DNA from: Limnoperna fortunei
Taxonomy: Eukaryota; Mollusca; Bivalvia; Mytilida; Modiolidae
Length of the DNA: 64,000 nt
Reading direction: 5' to 3'
Assembly: GCA_944474755.1 (NCBI GenBank)
Contig: OX104117.1
Coordinates: forward strand, 41,123,222-41,187,221
Below are positions 35,201-47,900 of the stretch, piece by piece (the stretch's first letter is position 1; each line of letters begins with the position of its first letter). The translations under genes and the position numbers were made by a program. Under the pieces are notes generated by a model that did not search any database, had not been told where the DNA came from, and was given only the letters and a program-made list of their open reading frames with translations.

Positions 35201-35439
35201 AGATCGGCGATGAAAGTATCCTTAATTTTTAAAAACATTTATACAAAATAGATTTTTAATAACCTAGTTTAAACGTTTTCACTTCTTATCTTATAAATAA
35301 TATCTTTTGGTATAATGTGTAAGAATTCTGATTATAAGAGAATAACAACAAGACGAAACGCGGTTCTGATATAGAACATTTTGTAAAGTTAATTTCTTTG
35401 ATAACATTTTATTTAGATATATAAAGAGTACTCGTTTGT

Positions 35440-36180
35440 TTTTTTATCCATTCTATGGTTTTCTAACTGGAAACCTGTCTCATTTTTGGATGATAGGATG
35501 TGTTTTTCAGCAGACAATAGGAATTCTACTAGGTACAAACTGTGCCCACTCCTTATTTCTTATGAAACAAAAGTTCTTTGACGTGTTATTAAAAACAAGA
35601 AGATAGCAGAAGCTAGGTCCTTTAATTTTACATACAGATATATTGATGATGTTTGCTGAGTGGCTTCCGTAATATATCCTTCAGAACTAGAAATTAAAGA
35701 AACCACAGACTTCATCTACATCATTTTTAGACTTACACCTCGAATATGACATCAACGGTCATCTTAGCACAAGAATTTATGACAAACGAGACGATTTTAA
35801 TTTCAAAATGATAAATTTTCCTCACCTATGCAGCAATAGTCCAGCTTCTCCTGCATACGGTGTCTATATTTCTCAATTGATCAGGTATGCAAGAGCTTTC
35901 ATCGAGTATACTGATTTTTGCAAAAGCTGCCTTTTCTTCGGGATAAACTTAAAAACCAAGGTTAGAAGAAAAAAAAACGACTCGTCTGCGCCTTTAATAC
36001 GTTTTACTATAAATATCACTTCCTTGTCGAAAAATATTCTCGTTTGAAACTATGGTTGCAGATAGCTAACCCAATTTTTGAATTCAGTGTACAGTGAATG
36101 TTCTACGATGATTTTTTGACAACTTCATCGGTGTTTGGTATTTTGTTATTACCTTCATTTAGAAGAGTTGTTAAGTAATA
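35440..36180 (+). pseudogene. Reverse transcriptase remnant, RYIDDV-type (longest copy)
   Basis: Across several frames it reads VFQQTIGI..LGTNCA (motif region before the catalytic core), RYIDDV (35637-35654), SELEIKETTDF, LTPRI-like linker, YDKRDDFNFKMINFPHLCSN and SPASPAYGVYISQLIRYARA. Stops and frameshifts break it. It matches the 3' copies at 9960 and 42399. This is the catalytic and thumb part of a retroelement polymerase, now inactive. Confidence 0.75.
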
Positions 36181-37310
36181 CCTTATAAACGTTTGCGAAA
36201 TCATTAATTTTACTTTTTACACAATGCTGTATAAACGGGAAGTCATCTAAGTGTTTATCATTATTTTTTTTAACGAATTTCAGCTCTATATTTTATCATT
36301 GTATGTCAAAATATGTTTAAATAATGAGTCAAACAATTAAATAAACACGTATTTACGTATATAATAGGTTCGCTGATGAAAATAAACAATTTTCTGTCGA
36401 ACAATTTATTTTTTACAGCAAGACGAATAACATGCAAACCATACATTCCAAAGGTTATAAAAACAGTAAATAGATAAAAACTAATAACGAAAACAACAAC
36501 TATTAAAACAAGATTCTCCGGACGGGTAAGCAGTTATTGCATTATAAACGACCCATGTCATATATGTGGTCAACTAATTTCTAAACATGTACAAATACAA
36601 ATACTTCAAATAGTTTGTCAAATGTATGGCAACACAAAAAGCGATATATTAAAATAAAATTAATGACAAAATGTAACAAGTTATGTAACAAAAACCGAAC
36701 AAGTCACCTAATTCGTCAAGTTTTATGGTATGTAAAATTAAGATAAAAAAAAGTGCAGTTGCGTGCAGTAAATGTCAACACCACATGAAACAAATTTTTA
36801 AAGCAAAAGTACATCTTTGTCTCAATGCACTAGATAATCAATTCAATACTTAACAAAGAAGTGGCAATGTAAGTAAGAATGATAAGAATTAAATGACAAC
36901 CTAGGACAAGATTGACAGATAATTGTTGTAAATGACAAAGTTATTCTCAATGCTATGTAAACCACGTCTGACAATTCATACTTGTGTCATATGAAAGGGG
37001 TCCGTACAAGGTTTAACGGGAGGTTTTAGATAATTGTCTTTAATAAACGTTAGCAGTGATGTTCTGAAAATTTAAGGCGCAATACTTCAAAAATTAGTTG
37101 TGTCAAAATTTGCACTCCTGTTAACTGAATTTCGTGTTGTTTGAAATCAACCAGTAGCTCCCTTTGGCATTCCATTCTTTGTTTTGACAAGTTGCTTTCT
37201 CCGTATTACACTCCTGAATAGTTTTTGCATGAGACAGCAAAATACGTAGTAGGAAGCAGGTTATGACGTTCGTTGACAAAATAAGATCTTCACAGTTGTA
37301 CGTATTCATG
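36181..37310. other. Intergenic upstream of gene 3
   Basis: A short copy of the dispersed GGTGCACTC repeat (TTCTCCGGACGGGTAAGCAG) lies at 36510-36560. Otherwise nothing is recognised. Confidence 0.45.
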
Positions 37311-37313
37311 TGG

Positions 37314-37320
37314 TATAAAT
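37314..37320 (+). promoter_or_regulatory. TATA box of gene 3
   Basis: TATAAAT, 56 nt before the chosen ATG. Its last two bases begin the in-frame ATG at 37319, so that upstream ATG would not be transcribed. This decides the start at 37376. Confidence 0.65.
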
Positions 37321-37375
37321 GTTAAGAGACACAATAGTAGTAAACCACAAAACAGGTACACTGCAAACCGATAAC

Positions 37376-38217
37376 ATGTTTGATCTCTCTTATAATTTGG
37401 TGTTATTTTCAACTTTATTTGGCTTTTCTTCAGCAACATATTACTCTTATCGTATTTTTCGTCCACATCTTGATTTTGGAACTCGTGTCCATATTCCGTC
37501 ATCTAGTTTATACACTCGTCGTTTTACACCAACTATTACGAATACTCGTGTGTTTATACCTTATACAGGACCCAGATATTTTCACAATAATCCTCCTCCC
37601 GCTAATGCATTTCCGGTGGGATCGCTTTATCCCGGAACCGGCCGTCAGTTTCCGAACCCTTTAGATGATATGAATACGTATGATCTTCCGCCATGGACAC
37701 CATTGCGTCCGGTGTTTGCAAGTGGGGCAAGAATACCGAATGATGACAACATCATTCCTCAGATGCCAAAAGAAGAAGTAACAGTGGTTTTTCAACAGCC
37801 ACTACCAGTGCCAACTTTACCCGACAACAACGTTGATTTTAAAACAAATAGCTTCCCACCGTGGACATCATACAGTCCGGTATTCGTAAATAGTGCAAGA
37901 ATACCGAATGTACCCACCATCATTCCGCAGTTGCCAACTGAAGAAGTTATTGTAGTCACTCAAAAGCCAAAACCAGTATCAACGACACCTGACAACGACC
38001 TAAGCAAAGATATCGACGATAAGGAACGTAATCCAACAATAGTTCTACCACCTGACAACGACGTAAGCAAAGATGTCGACAATAAGGAACATAATCCAAC
38101 AATAGTTCAACCACCTGACAACGACGTAAACAAAGATGATGACGATAAGGAACATAATCCAACAACAGTACTACCGCCTATTGCTCCGGTCGTTCAAGAA
38201 AAGGGTTGTCAGGAAAC
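37376..38217 (+). CDS. Gene 3 exon 1
   Basis: 842 nt, ending GGT TGT CAG GAA AC before GTAAGA (phase 2). Antisense ORF 37956-38165 mirrors the three 23-residue repeats and is not a gene. Confidence 0.88.
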
Positions 38218-39656
38218 GTAAGAATCGATTTTATTCCTCTCACATACAAATATTGTTACAGTTTAAGCATTAGGAAGCAACTTTACTCAGATAGGCTGCT
38301 TGTGTTACTTTTAAAAATAAATATGAAGTACAAGTCTTACGGCATCTTTAAACAAGACAACTGCATCATTATGTTAATTTAAAACTTTTTTCTTTAAATA
38401 GTGGTTGTAAGCTAGGAAGTGAATGCGTCTATGACTACAGTTTGATCTGTCCAGCACATATTCCAGACCTACCTTGTCAGTGCCAGAAAGGTAATATTAA
38501 ATTGATTTTTTTTATTTCACTTTTATGTTAAATACATCGGGAACGTACCAACTATTTTAAAGAATGATACTATATCATCCAAATCTGTTCATCTTTGTAT
38601 TCGAACACTTAAATATTATTTTTGATACTATGAAAATAATTCAACGTGCTTAACTATTTGCAATAAAAAATATATCTAAAATACATTAATATGTTTCTAT
38701 TTTCTTACGATAGCAACTTGTTCATGTCACATCTTTGGTTGCACAATGTAAAAACCTTGAACACGGTAAAAATGCTATGCCATTTGTATCATCATTTGTA
38801 CAGTACAAACTTAAAGTATTTAATACACAAACTGTTTTCAGGTTGTCGTGTGGAGCACACATTTATACCTTTAGGTGCTTCAACAATAGTGGATACATGT
38901 GGAAATATATGTTCCTGTAACAGCTTATTTGGAGGGGTAAGACAATTAAAAAATATTTTAAAATCATCAAAAAAAATTAGGCAAATAAATGTTCATTAGC
39001 TCAGACCCTAAAAATCGTGTTCTTTTATAATACTAAACAAACTCGGGTTTAATTTAAACATAGTAAATGCCAGAATATCCATCTTAAAAAATATGGAAGA
39101 TTGTTTTGTTACTTTTATTAGGTTTGCTTACAGTTAAAAAAACATATGTATTAATTCATCTCAATATAAAGCGAATCTTTACCTTATTCGGCCTGAATAT
39201 AACGCAATGTACTTGCTTCTATGTATTGTTGCAAGTCTAAGTGAAGTAATGAATGATTTGCGTTTTTTACAGGTAAACTGTTCTAAAATTTCATGTCAAC
39301 AAGATCTAAAGTTAAAGAATAATCCGTCAACATCCGGTTTGGTACTAGAACCTATTCCGACAGATTCACCGGACATCGGTCCTTCGCGTGGTGATTTTCC
39401 TATTGCTAGTCTTCCAGGTCAAGGGCCATTTGATCTAAACAAAAACGGATGGACATTTCCAACACAGAACTTTGTCCCGCCAATCCCATTTTTGACCGAA
39501 AATAAAAATATTGGAGTATTTCCTGGATTACTAGGAATTCAAATCGCCAACAAAGATAATGGTAGTCCTGTATTGCCACCCCAACCTAATGGACAGAAAA
39601 ATATAATTGACAAAAATATAGAAACAGATGCTATGGTGTTTCCTGTTGCTGGTTAA
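37376..39656 (+). CDS. Gene 3: secreted Pro-rich protein with 12-Cys module and RGD tail (4 exons, 469 aa)
   Basis: Coding exons are 37376-38217, 38402-38490, 38842-38936 and 39273-39656. Phases are 2, 1, 0 and the 1410 nt total is in frame. The signal peptide is about residues 1-20 (MFDLSYNLVLFSTLFGFSSA). Then comes a Tyr/Arg-rich segment, then two diverged copies of about 65 residues (PPWTxxxPVF..ARIPN..IIPQ..). Three tandem copies of about 23 residues follow (PDNDVSKDVDNKEHNPT type), acidic and Lys-rich. The module includes GCKLGSECVYD, CPAHIPDLPCQC, DTCGNICSC and VNCSKISC. The 120-residue tail contains DIGPSRGDFP (RGD codons 39387-39395) and a GWTFPTQ segment, both matched in gene 4. An integrin-ligand or adhesive matrix role is inference. 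The start is fixed by the TATA box at 37314. Confidence 0.88.
38402..38490 (+). CDS. Gene 3 exon 2 (89 nt)
   Basis: Between TTAAATAG and GTAATA. Reads T-GCKLGSECVYDYSLIC then PAHIPDLPCQCQK and G across the junction. Confidence 0.87.
38842..38936 (+). CDS. Gene 3 exon 3 (95 nt, CGN core)
   Basis: Between TTTTCAG and GTAAGA. Reads G-CRVEHTFIPLGASTIVD then TCGNICSCNSLFGG. Confidence 0.87.
39273..39656 (+). CDS. Gene 3 exon 4 (terminal, RGD tail)
   Basis: After TTTTTTACAG reads VNCSKISCQQDLKLKNN, then a Pro-rich tail with SRGDFP, ending FPVAG and TAA. The upstream ATGs at 39207 and 39252 belong to the intron. Confidence 0.86.
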   Translation, partial: VNCSKISCQQDLKLKNNPSTSGLVLEPIPTDSPDIGPSRGDFPIASLPGQGPFDLNKNGWTFPTQNFVPPIPFLTENKNIGVFPGLLGIQIANKDNGSPVLPPQPNGQKNIIDKNIETDAMVFPVAG

Positions 39657-39659
39657 AGA

Positions 39660-40500
39660 AGTCCATGGTGCTTGAATTATTAGACGGATCAGAAAATCCA
39701 TTCTGTAGTATTTATTTGACTTGATTTAATTTATTTAGAAGCTTTAAAAATGTTCCGAAGGTTGTACATTTTAATTCAACGTATTTATTTTTGTATATTA
39801 AAATTAAAACTATTGTTACCTTCTTCTTTTATTAAAAACTACTACAGATATTTTCAAATTATCCTCAGTAATTATCGGTGATTTTCATTCTGTTCCTCGA
39901 TACCTCACAAGCTGGTTCATTCCTGATGAAACCTTAGTTCCCACTGCTATGCAATAAATGCTGAATATATTTAAAACAATACATGTAAACATTCTATAGG
40001 TCTTACGACTTATATATATTATATAGGTCGTACAATTAAGTCTTACGAAGTCGGGCAGACGCAGATGCAACTTTTACATAAAGTAATTGAACGTCGGTAA
40101 CCGGCCTTCTGATTGTGCAAATTTGATGTTTTTAAAAATGTTGACAAAATTGGTATAATTCTATCCACGAGTTACGTCACTGCAATCTTTCACACCAGCA
40201 CTACAACAAATAAACTACGTACTTGTTTAGTACGGTCTAGTTCTCGCTATACTATAGCTTCAGCGAGTATTTTGTCAATGATATGCCGAGTGAATTCTCT
40301 GTTTTTTTGGCAGTTGAATATCATTGTATTATGATATTCTGTGTAAAAATGTCGAATTAACTCCTCCAAGTGGTTGATGATTACACATGACCTCTTCGGG
40401 GGTCAGCATGCACAACTCATAACAGGGAAGGCGTAAGGTATAGTAAAAAGTTGCACCATTAAATCAGGCTTTCCTTAAAACGAGTTAAATAGGACTAAAA
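39660..40500. other. 3' flank of gene 3
   Basis: ATTAAA at 39797-39802 is a weak poly(A) signal candidate. Nothing else is recognised. Confidence 0.35.
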
Positions 40501-41150
40501 GACGACTAAACGTTTTATTGGATCAATTTGTTCAATTTTCGTAATAAGAAGACTAGACACAGCCATCCCGAACCCGAACATCGTTATTAGCCCTTTTCCG
40601 ACTTGTCATTTACAGAATGTAGTCGCTAGTATATCGTTCACGGTGGCACGATATCTAGACTTGCAACGGAATCAGCTGATCTATGATCACATCTGCAGCA
40701 CAAGATAAATTTTGGGTACTTTACCCGAGAAACTGCCGGGTCGTGACAGAAACAGATTAAAGTGCCACAAAGTGAGTAGGTGGGACCTGCAAAAATATAG
40801 GCGAGTCTGGTTTACGATCACAGAAGAATTATTTATTGATTTTTGCTGCCGAGAACAAATAGCCGTGCATGTGTCTACAGATGTCGTCGAAATAATATGT
40901 TCGACTCTTTCGTCAGAGAAAAGTGTGATTTTGTGGGTTTTAATACCCCAAAACGCAATTGGTGTATATATCTTCGGCAAGTTTAATGTCACTACATACA
41001 GAAAGGAGGTTGAGAAAACATACATGTTGCAATGGACTTTGTAAAAGAAGTTTTTTCGCACAACAAAGCTCGACCACGCATGCACAGCTCGCGCTACCGT
41101 TGACTTCATGGACAACAAGTACAAAGCACCCATGGCCGTCTAAATTATCA
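40500..41150. other. CpG-richer block with overlapping ORFs, unassigned
   Basis: This block is visibly richer in G, C and CpG than its surroundings. It has open frames on both strands (40712-41044 + of 110 aa; 40687-41133 - of 148 aa). Neither shows a domain or splice context. It could be a repeat, a first exon or a promoter. Left unassigned. Confidence 0.3.
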
Positions 41151-41800
41151 GATTAAACCCAATTGAACATAATTTGTAACAACTATATTTTATTTCATTT
41201 CCAGTCTTCGAGAATTCATTCCAATCGACCAAGATAAATGATAAATAATTATCTTTTACTAATATTGGGTCTGTGAACATCATAAATAATGTTTGATAAT
41301 TAATAAGAACTTGAATGTATGGAAACAAATTTGAGAGAATTTTAAAAACCCTATATCTGCACTTAGCTACCCTATACCCTTTCCCAATTTTTATATCACT
41401 GAACAGTCTGTTCATTTTTTTTCTTGTTATTTTAATATTAGTTTTCCATGGAAAAGCATGTTTAGCTATTACTTGATTATTATGAACAAAGACTTGTGTT
41501 AGACTTTTATAAAGGTTTCTTATTCTTATCGCTTTTTATTATATCATTCTTTGTTCCTGCATTAAGAATTGCGGAGATTTCGTTATTTTATATATAACGT
41601 AAGAAACAGTAAACAACTTAACGAAAGTTACCTATACGCTTCCATATGTGATGGTTTACCTAAAAAAATCCGCCCAAATTGCCCAATATAAAAGTCTGAA
41701 ACATTCACACAATTGTGCACAGAACAAGGTTCGAAAATCTGGCCATTTTAGACAAACCCAGCTGAAATTCTTCCTAAAAATATTGCCGAAATGTATGTTT

Positions 41801-41846
41801 ATTATAGGATTAAACACCGTTTTCAATGGTGTTTAATCCCGTTATA
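41801..41846. repeat. Short hairpin
   Basis: GGATTAAACACC (41807-41818) is inverted exactly at 41828-41839. Outer ATTATA/TATAAT extend it with a 3-nt bulge. Confidence 0.7.
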
Positions 41847-42398
41847 ATTCTTTAAAATTGCATTAAGAAATTATTTATGTAAGGTGTTTCTCAACTTCCT
41901 ATTTCTTGTGTATTTGGTAGCGGGATTGACTGTGAACGGATGAATATTTTGTTTATTTTTACGTACGATTATTCCATAAACCATTTTCTGATTTTAATAA
42001 ACACAACTTAGTTTATATCAATCTATAACTTATTTTTTGTATCGAACACAAGGAAAGTTTTAAAATTAAACAAATCATTAATGATAATTTATCATACAAA
42101 TAATTTGTAAGTTGATCGTTACTTTTGATATTGAAAGCCGCCATCTTTGTTTACGTTGGTTACGCTAAAAATAATTCGGTCGACGTCATTTATCCAAAAA
42201 TAAATTCCTTTTCAAAACCTTTCCCGGAAGTTATCTCGACCAATGAAATAAACGTATTTCTAAATATGCAAATCATATTAGAATTATACTGTACTTAACG
42301 ACTTGAGAAATAAAATTAACAAATTCTATAACTATATAGAAAATTGTTGTCATATTTGTGTGTACTTTTGTAAACATGTTAAAACTAGTTAACCAATT

Positions 42399-43030
42399 GT
42401 GTACCCTATTTCAATCCTGGTAGACGATTTTAATTTCATAATTTTTAATTTTCCTCACCTATGCAGCAATACTCCAGCTTCTCCTGCATACAGTGTCTAT
42501 ATATCTCAATTGATCAAGTATGCAAGAGCTTGCAGCGAGTATACTGGTTTTTGCAAACGTCACCTACATATTCGGTATAAACTTATAAACCAATGTTACA
42601 AGAAAAAAAGACTCGTCAGCGCCTTTAATAAGTTTTACTATAGATACAACTTCTTTTTCGAAAAATATTCTATCTCATTTGAAAATATGGTTGCAGATAG
42701 TTTCCCCAATTTTTGAATTCAGTGTACAGTGAACGTGCTGCGATGATTGTTTTGATACACCTATTACTGACTATTGGTATATGATACCCATCTTTTGTAA
42801 TCAATTAACCAACTCACATTCTACAGTAATAGAAGCGGGAAGTTTGGCATGCCATAAAACCTGGTTTAACCCAACATTTCTTTTGAAATGCCTGTTCTTT
42901 GTCAGGACCATTGTTGTAGTTGCTTTATGTTGGTTGTTGGTTCTGGAGTTTGCCGGTTTCTCGGACTTTGAGGGGATTGTCTTTTTGACAGTTTTATCGG
43001 TGTTCGGTATTTTGTTATTACCTTCATTTA
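42399..43030 (+). pseudogene. Reverse transcriptase remnant, RYIDDV-type, C-terminal part
   Basis: Reads VDDFNFIIFNFPHLCSNTPA, SPAYSVYISQLIKYARACSE, then KRLVSAFNKFYYRYNFFFEK and a YSISFENM segment. The 3' sequence (TCGGTGTTCGGTATTTTGTT) repeats near 10270 and 36130. It is truncated at its 5' end. The two overlapping ORFs at 42781-43047 belong to the element's 3' region. Confidence 0.72.
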
Positions 43031-43047
43031 CGTCCAGCAAGCAATAA

Positions 43048-44520
43048 TTCAGCTGTATGACTGGAACTTCTTTAGTACAAAGTCTATAGCATAAACTTTA
43101 AAACATCTGTTTCGGTGTTAACGCTATTGATCGTAGGTTTAATTGTGCTTCTGGCTTTGGAGGCTGCAACGTACTGCTATGGGTTTTTTTAGACTCTTGT
43201 TAAGATGTTTATAAGTATTGACATTTATAGAATCTCTGTATCCAGTATGTTTCACAGTTGCACATCAAACTAATTGTACTAAGAAGTTTCAAAGTTCAAA
43301 GTTCATTAATTTATATCTGGATTCTATTGCACAAGAAATCAGTGTTACATAATTTTAAATGCTAGAACCATACTGAAAGAGACCACAGAGCTGCCCAGTG
43401 CGTTCCCATGTGGTAGTCCCTCTTTTTTGGGGGAGGGGGACAGGTCAATATACGAAAGCCTGGCCGCGTATCATATTGAGTGTCGTGTTTGGAGAGTGGC
43501 ACGCTCCACGCGCGATAAATAACGCTTCTGTAGATTTAGCCGCTGCAACTCCGTCCCTACCCAATGCTCCATACTTTTTGTGTCAGTCAAAACTTTGTTC
43601 CCTAAGGTCCACCCACTTTCCCAGTTCATTTATATCTATACCAAACATTCAGTGAAACAATAACATTTTGAATGGGTTCAACTGTGAAAAAAACATCTAT
43701 TCACTAATAAGTACTTATATATTAATTTTATGAAATACTAATTAAAGCTAAAAACTTCAAGGAATTGAATTACTTGACCACGTTCTTAGTTGCAAGAAAA
43801 TGGTAATCCCTATATATATACAAAAATAATGTTCGTGTGACAACATTTCAGTTAACAATATAGCGGAACACGTGAATGATAATTTTTAATGACCGGAAGG
43901 AACAAATAGCCAGTCTTTGTCACCTACGATAAGTGACTGGTTTAAGGACAAAAGTAGAACGTGTTAACGCTGTTCCGGTGAATATATGTTTTGATTAATA
44001 ACTACAACGGATCGACAGCAATAACTATAACACAATAGCCCAATAGACATGTTTTGATTCAAAATTGCCTCCTCCTTTATTAGTGAAGCATAACTAATTA
44101 ATTCAAAATTACAATTTTTATACAAACATACGCTCAGCCAGCATTATATAGGTATAGATGTTAAGGTGGGGGTGGCTGTATGGTTGAGATTAAACATCCT
44201 GCCTGTTTTATTTTCGCAACTGAGTAATAATAAAAGATTTAAAGACGTTCATATTATATAAAGTAATATTATATAATAAATAACATGATAACAGATATTT
44301 TGCCAGTTTCGTAAATTTCATACAGCGAATGTTTTAATTGAAATTTATTGGACACATTTTTGTAAAGAAAATATTTTAGTGCTCTCAACCACTCAGATCG
44401 ATTGAATTTGTAGTTCTTATTCATGAAGATGTTTTAAGTAGAGTAAAAAGAATCAAAACAATGAACATTTTACAACCTTTAAATCCTCATGACATTCACT
44501 CTTACACCAGTGAACTACAT
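43048..44520. other. Intergenic, nothing firm
   Basis: 43380-43640 is CG-richer with a GGGGGAGGGGGA tract and ORF 43398-43655, and looks like a repeat fragment. The rest is AT-rich and unrecognised. Confidence 0.4.
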
Positions 44521-44543
44521 GTAAAATTAACATTTAAACAAAC

Positions 44544-44935
44544 ATGGCAGCATTTATAATATGTAAACTTTGTAATGAAATTGATGATGAAATACATTTC
44601 TTTTTCAACTGTAAACATAATGAAAATATAAGAAGTAATTTTTATTTAAACCTTAATAATCATCATGAAAATTTTGAACGTGTGGACAATTTTAGTAAAA
44701 TAAATATCATCTTAAACCCATCAACACCAACACAAATTAAGGCTGTATCGTCTTTTATAGAACAGTCATTAGAACTGATGAAAGAAGACCCTGATCAGTC
44801 TTAGTTTATTAAATTGTTATAACTTCTTTATATATGTTTATATGTTTTATGATTTGTCATTGTATCGCCATGACTTGTAGTCTTGTGTTGCGTTAATAAA
44901 GTTATTATTATTATTTATTATTATATCTAAACAAA
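44544..44935 (+). pseudogene. LINE 3' end with (TTA)n tail
   Basis: Reads AAFIICKLCNEIDDEIHFFF then NCKHNENIRSNFY and about 50 more residues. C-x2-C..H-x4-C spacing is the C-terminal finger of non-LTR reverse transcriptases. The stop is followed by a 3' UTR with AATAAAG and a run of TTA repeats (about 44900-44935), typical of LINE insertion ends. 5'-truncated copy; the preserved frame suggests it is younger than the other LINE pieces here. Confidence 0.8.
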
Positions 44936-47900
44936 ACTGATTTATATGATATGATATTAGTTGAAATAATTCAATACTAGAAATTTCACTTATATTCAAT
45001 TTTTCATGTTTAGTGGGTATAATTTTTCATTTGTATTGTATATTTTTGCGTTTAAATGCAAATGCAATAATTTTCATTTACATTGGTAAAATGTTCCATC
45101 TTATTGTTATAGTTTCCATTCAATTGGTATAATTTTTCATTTATATGCGATATTGTTTTATTTATATGGAATAAATTTTATTCATGCCATGGATTTAAAG
45201 TAAAACTGGTTGTATAACACTGCAATAAAAAAATTGTTGTCAATGTCACGGATGTCGATAAGTATTCTGTATTCAAGGTTGTCCTAATAACAACATGGTT
45301 ATACATAATTCGGCATAGTTATTGAAAATATATTGTCACAACGTTTACAAATGCCTATAGCATCGGCAGCATTCAAACAATGACTGCTTTCCAACGTTAA
45401 GAATGAATCCAACATTATATACAACTGCACATCAAAACAAGTTTTAGTAAACTCAAAATAGATTTTGAAAATTCATGAAATATGTCTGGATTATTAGATA
45501 TAGTTTCTATATGCAAAAAGCAGTTTTCATATTTTGTAACGTGATGAATCAAGTTTACATTTAATTCTTTATTAATTTAATTAAGTAATAATAAGAGTAA
45601 AAACTCCAAATGATGTCAACCACGTGACACTGTTAAATGTTTGTAAAAAAACGAAGAAAATAAACTGTGCTGTCTGTGATAGGATACAACTTTAATTGGA
45701 ATTATAAACATGTTTTGTCAGAAAGTTGTTAACATTTGTATCTTTTTGTGGCTCAGTGTATGTCCATTTCATGGTGGTTGGTGGAGATCAATTATTAGAA
45801 TTGTTGTAGGACAGCCTTGAAGCTCTCGGCATCAGCGACAATATTACTAAAAGTATTTCAGTCCGTGAGTTAATAGTTTACTTCGAACTAAATCGTGGAC
45901 ACAAAATATCAACTTTTATAACATTTCGTCTAAGTCAAATATATATGTATATTTGTCGTTCATTCAACTTTGATTGTGTCGGTAAAAACGTGGTAGTCTC
46001 ATACTTAAAGGGAAATAGTCTATTCTCGTCATCACGGAATATATTTTTAAGAAAGCACGTTTATGTAAATTGTGGTCTTTTGTGGGAAAACATGATGAAA
46101 TGTATTGCACATACATGGACCATAAAAATAGAATTTGTTGTTTCCTCATTGTCGACAACAGTAAAAAAATAGCTTTGTAACAACCCAGTTTACGTGAATA
46201 ATTTTTCGCGTCATTTCTATTAGTTTAAACATATTTTATTGTCTAAGTAACAAATGGATTGGACACAAGTTATAACAACTTACAATGCCTCTCCATAGCA
46301 ATAATATTATGTAGCTACACAAGATGACAGCAAGTTCAAAATACTATAAATAAGTACAAGGAACAAAAATACATAATATAATAACAATAATGAAGAACAT
46401 ACATGCAAGTTAATGTGATAGTAAATAGAATATACAAAGTATAAAGGAATACAGGATGCGAGTACATATATTCGAAGATTATTTGTTTTTAGTAACAAAA
46501 CTAAAAAAATATTATTCACAGAAACGCCTGGTTTTATTTATATAACTGTGAACACTTCTAAATATCATGATATTATGTTCATCACTGAGTAAGGGTGATC
46601 CGAATAAAATGATTTCAATTGATACCACTGTAATAGGCTTTCTATATAATAACTATCTAAACTTTAAACCTTTTTAGGTCAATCTGACATTACATCTTAA
46701 CATAATAACTAATAAAATGACATGTAAGGAAATCACACAACATAGATAGTACATATTTATATTATATAATAGAAAAACAATTATAGCATAATTAAACAAG
46801 AATATATACTCTTTTAATGTCATTTTATATTTATATTATATGCTTCTGTGACAAGGAATTTGAATCATGCGAAGTCTATGAGTGTTTATTATAACGTGTG
46901 TTGTTTTGTAACGGAAGCAATGAACAAACAAAAAAACTTTTCCAATACTGATTTAACTGAAATATTGAATACCATATTTCTTAGCCACAACTGATTCATA
47001 ACACAGTTTTTTTCATTGAATAGAGTATCAAAAACTGAGCCATGTTGATGCTTCAAAGATATTAAAAGATAACCTTCTATAAACCATACTTTATATCTAA
47101 ACATTAAACAATTTACAATTTACAATAGATTATTTGATAGCAAAAGATAAAAAAAATTACATCTCCATCAAATAGAAAAAAAACTTTTGTTCCTTCTTGG
47201 TTCGTTTTCTAATGATTCCTTAACATTACGTTTAAAACTGTTGCAAACTGAAATATATTATGTAGTATATCTATAAAGGACATTGTTTTATACAATAATT
47301 TTTTGTACTATAATAGTTTTATGAAGTAAATAATAAAACCAGATCATATTTAAACTATAGCCTGCCAACATAAAAGGAGTTCACGTGCATCATAAACAAA
47401 TCTCGTGTAAATCGTTTAAAATGCAATTAAAAAGATTTGGATTAGTACAATCACCTTGCTTCACACCTCTCTCTTAATTCTGATGATCTCATATTCTAAT
47501 TTTATAATAATTTTCACTTGTGACTTTGAGCATCTATACATATTACTTATGACTTTGAAGAATGTTTTAATACCATTTAATATTAACAGGGCAAAAAGCT
47601 TACATTAATCTTAAAAAAGGCAACACAATTCCTACTTATATGTTCTAAGACCAATATAACTAAATGATATTATTTTATTGTTTCCTGGTACATTCGACAG
47701 GCTACAGATAATTAGTATTTATAAAAATCCAAATTAACCTAAAAATAGGATAAAACATATACATACATAAAGGTTACATAAGAACATTATAGTCTAAAGT
47801 ACTTGTAGTTATTTTGTTTATCACTGCTCGTTAAATACATTAACATTATTTTCCCGGATATTTTATGATTCCGACCAATCGTCTTAGGACTTTATGACTA

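Noticed and set aside
40687..41133. 148-aa minus-strand ORF
   Set aside because: Overlapped by a 110-aa plus-strand ORF, no signal, domain or splice support. Recorded only as an unassigned block.
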